The notes below the pieces were generated by a model. That model searched no databases. It saw nothing but the letters and a program-made list of their open reading frames with translations, and was not told the DNA's origin. The translations under genes and the position numbers were made by a program. Positions 14,538 to 17,048 of a stretch of DNA of 17,048 bases are shown here, piece after piece. The stretch comes from JBBPYR01 sp038199755 (GTDB lineage: Bacteria > Chloroflexota > Ktedonobacteria > Ktedonobacterales > Ktedonobacteraceae). The stretch lies in the NCBI GenBank assembly GCA_038199755.1, contig JBBPYR010000341.1, forward strand, positions 1 through 17,048, in the 5' to 3' direction. The first letter of the stretch is position 1. Each line of letters opens with the position of its first letter.

Positions 14538-15758
14538 ATGAAAGTCATGCTTTCCGCGCAGCGCCCCTTATGGATAGAGCGGGCACTCCAATTCATCCGC
14601 TTTAGCCTGGTAGGGGGCTTGAATACATGCATCGACGTGCTCGCATTCAACTGCCTGGTCTACCTGTTTCCCACGGGGGACACCAATCTCCTGCTTCTGT
14701 TTAATACCCTGGCGTATCTGCTGGGTGCAACCAATAGCTTTTACGGCAATAAAATGTGGACATTTAGCGAAAAGACGCCCATCACGCGTCAGCAGGTCGT
14801 ACACTTTATGCTGGTGACAGCTCTGGGCATACTCTGTAACGACCTGTTCTTGTGGCAAGCGACCCGGTTGCTGACATCATTATCGCTTGATGGCTTCGTT
14901 TGGACGAATGTGGCAAAGGTGAGTGCCATTGCAGGTTCATTCTCCGTTTCATACATTGGTATGCAGCTTGGCGTTTTCACGCACAAAGACACATCTAAAG
15001 CAGGGAAAGCCACAGCGTTCAGACCTCGCAATCCCAACCGTCCCATTACTACTGCGAGTTTGTCGGTCGTCTTGCCAGCGTATAACGAGGAGGCTGTAAT
15101 TGAGCAGACAATAACCACTATTGTCTCCACACTTTCCATGTGGCTACCCGATTTTGAAGTGATCGTTGTCAACGACGGTAGCAAAGATCGTACAAGTCAG
15201 ATCGTTGCCCGTCTTGCCACCCATCAACCGCGCATCCGCATCATCAACCATACGACTAATCAAGGCTATGGGGCAGCACTCGTGACTGGTTTTGAATCGT
15301 TTCAAAAAGACCTCGTCTTTTTCATGGATGCCGATGGGCAGTTCGACATTCATGATTTACTCACCTTCTTCCCGCTGATTGAAGAATATGACGCAGTGCT
15401 TGGCTACCGCATTGATCGCCAGGACACGTGGATGCGGAAACTCAATGCATGGGGCTGGAAACAGTTAGTACGTTCCGTCTTCAACATCCGTGTGCGTGAC
15501 GTGGACTGCGCATTCAAGCTGTACCGTGCGGAGTTCTTCCAGACACATCGGTTGGAGACACGCGGTGCTATGATCAATACAGAGATACTCTACAAGCTTG
15601 CTCGTTCCGGCTATAGCTACACCGAAGTCGGCGTGCGCCACCTGCCTCGGCGTTCCGGTCGCTCAACCGGCGCGAAACCGACAGTCATTCTACAAGCGTT
15701 GCAGGAACTGTTTGCTTGCGCGAAAAAATGGTTCTGGGAAGAAACTGGCATCGAGTAA
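14538..15758 (+). CDS. GtrA-like flippase / DPM1-like GT2 fusion
   Basis: 406-residue fusion. Residues about 17-148 are a GtrA-like domain with four hydrophobic segments, starting FIRFSLVGGLNTCIDVLAF (19-37) and carrying the family motif NSFYGNKMWTF at 66-76. After a linker (150-172), residues 174-400 are a GT2 domain of the dolichol-phosphate mannose synthase/DPM1 type: LPAYNEE (179-185), VNDGSKDRT (211-219), NQGYGAAL (241-248), DADGQFD (264-270, metal-binding), RDVDCAFKLYR (320-330) and PRRSGRSTG (370-378). Known role of the parts: the GT2 makes polyprenyl-phosphate sugar from a nucleotide sugar on the cytoplasmic face, and GtrA-type proteins are proposed to flip it. No TM pair follows the GT2; membrane attachment is through the GtrA part. 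It is 35 bp behind the GT2/GT-C fusion gene, almost surely co-transcribed, and could supply the lipid-linked donor for the GT-C half of that protein. A weak AAGGT-type site precedes the ATG. Confidence 0.9.
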   Translation: MKVMLSAQRPLWIERALQFIRFSLVGGLNTCIDVLAFNCLVYLFPTGDTNLLLLFNTLAYLLGATNSFYGNKMWTFSEKTPITRQQVVHFMLVTALGILCNDLFLWQATRLLTSLSLDGFVWTNVAKVSAIAGSFSVSYIGMQLGVFTHKDTSKAGKATAFRPRNPNRPITTASLSVVLPAYNEEAVIEQTITTIVSTLSMWLPDFEVIVVNDGSKDRTSQIVARLATHQPRIRIINHTTNQGYGAALVTGFESFQKDLVFFMDADGQFDIHDLLTFFPLIEEYDAVLGYRIDRQDTWMRKLNAWGWKQLVRSVFNIRVRDVDCAFKLYRAEFFQTHRLETRGAMINTEILYKLARSGYSYTEVGVRHLPRRSGRSTGAKPTVILQALQELFACAKKWFWEETGIE

Positions 15759-15798
15759 AACTGGCCGTCCGCTTGCCGATAGGTCGGGAAGCAATCGC

Positions 15799-16082
15799 TT
15801 AGGCACCGATATGCGAGCTTGCTTTATGCCGTGTATCCTCCTTTTTGACCACATGAATTATATCGGAGTCGGGTTTCGACTTACTGGCATCCTTCTCCGA
15901 TGTTTTATTCGTCAGCAGATCCTGCACATTTTGTCCAATCACGTCAAACATACTCTGCATCTCTTCCGGCGTGGCCGATGTAGCAATCACCAGTGTTAAG
16001 CCATGATCGTGCATGTGTTTAAGCAGGTCGTAGGTACGAGGAAAATGTCTAAAATCACGACACGGATATGCTCATTCCCCAT
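15799..16082 (-). pseudogene. Remnant of a HAD-family phosphatase
   Basis: On the minus strand, a start ATG at 16082 with AAAGGA about 8 nt upstream opens a HAD-like N-terminus, MGNEHIRVVILDI, which runs straight to the place where the catalytic DxDGT motif should be. There the frame breaks and the family continues in another frame from the middle of the protein: FPRTYDLLKHMHDHGLTLVIATSATPEEM. This is the HAD motif II region with the usual TS in ATSA. It is followed by TNKTSEKDASKSKPDSDII, the motif III Lys and KPDPDI signature. Then the sequence diverges and stops at 15799, so motif IV (GDxxxD) is also missing. Roughly 100 residues are deleted internally and the C-terminus is lost. Intact relatives are beta-phosphoglucomutase or phosphoglycolate-phosphatase-like. 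The longest intact frame is only 71 codons (16014-15799). Non-functional as an enzyme. Confidence 0.7.
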
Positions 16083-16165
16083 AAAAACAGTCCTTTATTT
16101 ATTACAACAAATGGGACAAAATAGCCCCGTCTGTAGACAAAGCTATCATACCCAATTCACATGTA

Positions 16166-16798
16166 CTAAGAAACATAAGATAGGTGTTGAGGTTGTGAAA
16201 TTAACATTTTTCGTAACAGCACCTTCGCACGATGAAAGTACGTCTTGGCCGTCGCTTCTGGCATACTCAGCATATGTCCGATTTCTGAAAAGCTCATTTG
16301 TGAAGTATAGCGCAAGATTACAACAGCACGAAACTTTGGCGGAAGCGCATCAATCGTCTTCTGTAGATACTGTTGTAGCTCGCGTCTTTCCATTACGTCT
16401 TCGGGTAAAAGACCAGGATCAGCCATATCAGCAAGAAAAGTTATTTCACCTTCGCCATTCTCTACTTCGAGTTGAGAAAAGTGAATAGCATAACGGCGAC
16501 GACGACGCAGCTCGTCAACACAACAGTTGCGTGCAACCTGAAAGAGCCATGGCTTGAAAGGCTCACCGGCGTTTAATTTGGGGAGCGAGGTATAAAAGCG
16601 TAAAAACACTTGCTGTGATACATCACACGCTTGATCATAATCACCCAGAAAGTGATAGATGAAGTTAAATAGCGGCGTGTTGTATCGTTGAACCAGCACT
16701 TCAAATGCCAGCTGATCGCCAGCGAGCGTCTGTTTCGCTAATAGAGAATCAGATATTTCGCGTGGTTGCATATGTTTTGTCTCTTGAAGTTGCTGCAC
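16166..16798 (-). CDS. RNA polymerase sigma factor, ECF type
   Basis: 210-residue sigma factor with regions 2 and 4 only. Region 2 spans about 28-101: LAFEVLVQRYNTPLFNFIYHFLGD, DQACDVSQQVFLRFY (55-69, the core-binding and -10 recognition part), and PWLFQVARNCCVDELRRRRR (83-102). Region 4 spans about 141-195: LPPKFRAVVILRYTSQMSFSEIGHMLSMPEATAKTYFHRAKVLLRK, which is a helix-turn-helix for -35 recognition. The frame is open to an ATG at 16909, and another ATG lies at 16771. I chose GTG 16798 because a perfect GGAGGT ends 5 nt before it, while the other two have poor sites. Region 2 is typically preceded by about 25-30 residues, which fits. No anti-sigma factor or zinc-finger gene follows, only a HAD remnant, so control must lie elsewhere. 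A conventional -35/-10 pair lies upstream at 16926-16954. Target promoters are unknown. Confidence 0.9.
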   Translation of the reverse strand: MQQLQETKHMQPREISDSLLAKQTLAGDQLAFEVLVQRYNTPLFNFIYHFLGDYDQACDVSQQVFLRFYTSLPKLNAGEPFKPWLFQVARNCCVDELRRRRRYAIHFSQLEVENGEGEITFLADMADPGLLPEDVMERRELQQYLQKTIDALPPKFRAVVILRYTSQMSFSEIGHMLSMPEATAKTYFHRAKVLLRKMLISQPQHLSYVS

Positions 16799-17048
16799 TA
16801 TAGACCTCCGTCTTACTCGCCTTGTTGATAGGTTATATATTTTCTTCTTACTCACAGATACAAGGGTATATGTTTTTACTACAAAATTCAATAGAAATTC
16901 CATAGACAAAACTCTTCTTTAGAGAGTTATAATCATAAATTAAAGTGAGTTCAAAAAAACTTAAATTTTTCTCATATAAACCCACTATAAACACTTCTAT
17001 ATCTTATGTAACCACCTCATAAAACGGGTTTTTTTTGGCAAGCGGAAG
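16799..17048 (-). other. AT-rich region upstream of the sigma factor gene
   Basis: This stretch is visibly more AT-rich than the rest of the window and includes the 5' leader of the sigma gene. It contains a candidate promoter (16926-16954), poly-A/T runs at about 16953-16958 and 17030-17037, and no supported gene. The GGAGGT ribosome binding site is at 16809-16804. Confidence 0.4.
16926..16954 (-). promoter_or_regulatory. Candidate promoter of the sigma factor gene
   Basis: Read leftward: -35 TTGAAC (16954-16949, 4/6), 17-bp spacer, -10 TATAAC (16931-16926, 5/6). Transcription would start near 16919, leaving a leader of about 120 nt before the GTG at 16798. It resembles a housekeeping promoter rather than an ECF-type one, so autoregulation is not evident. 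Confidence 0.45.

Noticed and set aside
15598..15999. Rightward 133-codon frame behind the GtrA/GT2 gene
   Set aside because: It overlaps the end of the GtrA/GT2 gene in another frame and is antisense to the HAD remnant, with no recognisable motif.
16799..16909. Longer sigma factor starting at ATG 16909
   Set aside because: The extra 37 residues lie in the AT-rich leader, and a perfect GGAGGT stands 5 nt before the in-frame GTG at 16798.
1..17048. CRISPR array, tRNA, rRNA, transposase or phage genes
   Set aside because: No regularly spaced direct repeats, cloverleaf sequences, rRNA segments or mobile-element protein motifs were recognised by eye.

Overview
The window looks like chromosomal DNA of a Chloroflexota bacterium, most likely a member of the class Ktedonobacteria. 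This rests on inference from content: a large secreted protein of the DUF5719 type, a cellulose-synthase-like glycosyltransferase fused to a GT-C membrane transferase, PadR- and MarR-controlled single-enzyme cassettes, an ECF sigma factor, and mid-range base composition with mixed strong and weak ribosome binding sites. No rRNA, tRNA, CRISPR array, phage gene or transposase was seen.

Left part (1-4135, leftward): a probable sugar-catabolism operon reads, in transcription order, aldolase of the DhnA/LsrF class (3969-3127), Gfo/Idh/MocA oxidoreductase (3115-1952) and PfkB-family kinase (1955-624). The genes are 11 nt apart and then overlap by 4 nt. A small three-helix membrane protein follows. 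Oxidation, phosphorylation and aldol cleavage of a sugar or polyol would form a complete catabolic route, in the style of inositol catabolism, but the substrate cannot be named.

Middle part (4058-7552): two cassettes of the same design lie tail to tail. Each has a leftward enzyme gene diverging from a rightward regulator gene: DUF4188 monooxygenase-like with PadR, and SnoaL-like with MarR. Each shared intergenic region holds two perfect copies of an inverted repeat. One copy lies on the -35 box and the other on the predicted transcription start of the enzyme promoter, as expected for a local repressor. A perfect 34-bp inverted repeat with a 3-nt loop lies just past the DUF4188 stop. A DUF1611 P-loop protein (DgcN-like) follows with no epimerase partner.

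Right part (7553-15758, rightward): the most unusual region. A structured 400-bp leader precedes a secreted protein with a YncE-like beta-propeller and four DUF5719-like repeats. Next come an 1187-residue GT2/GT-C fusion and a GtrA/DPM1-like GT2 fusion. The last two carry, on two polypeptides, a lipid-linked-sugar synthase, a candidate flippase, a membrane transferase that could use such a donor, and a processive-type polymerase. Together they could form a compact cell-surface glycan or protein-glycosylation module, with the secreted protein as a possible client. This is inference.

Far right (15799-17048, leftward): an ECF-type sigma factor, best started at a GTG behind a perfect GGAGGT, has no anti-sigma gene beside it. 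It is followed by the remnant of a HAD-family phosphatase that has lost its catalytic DxDGT segment and its C-terminus.
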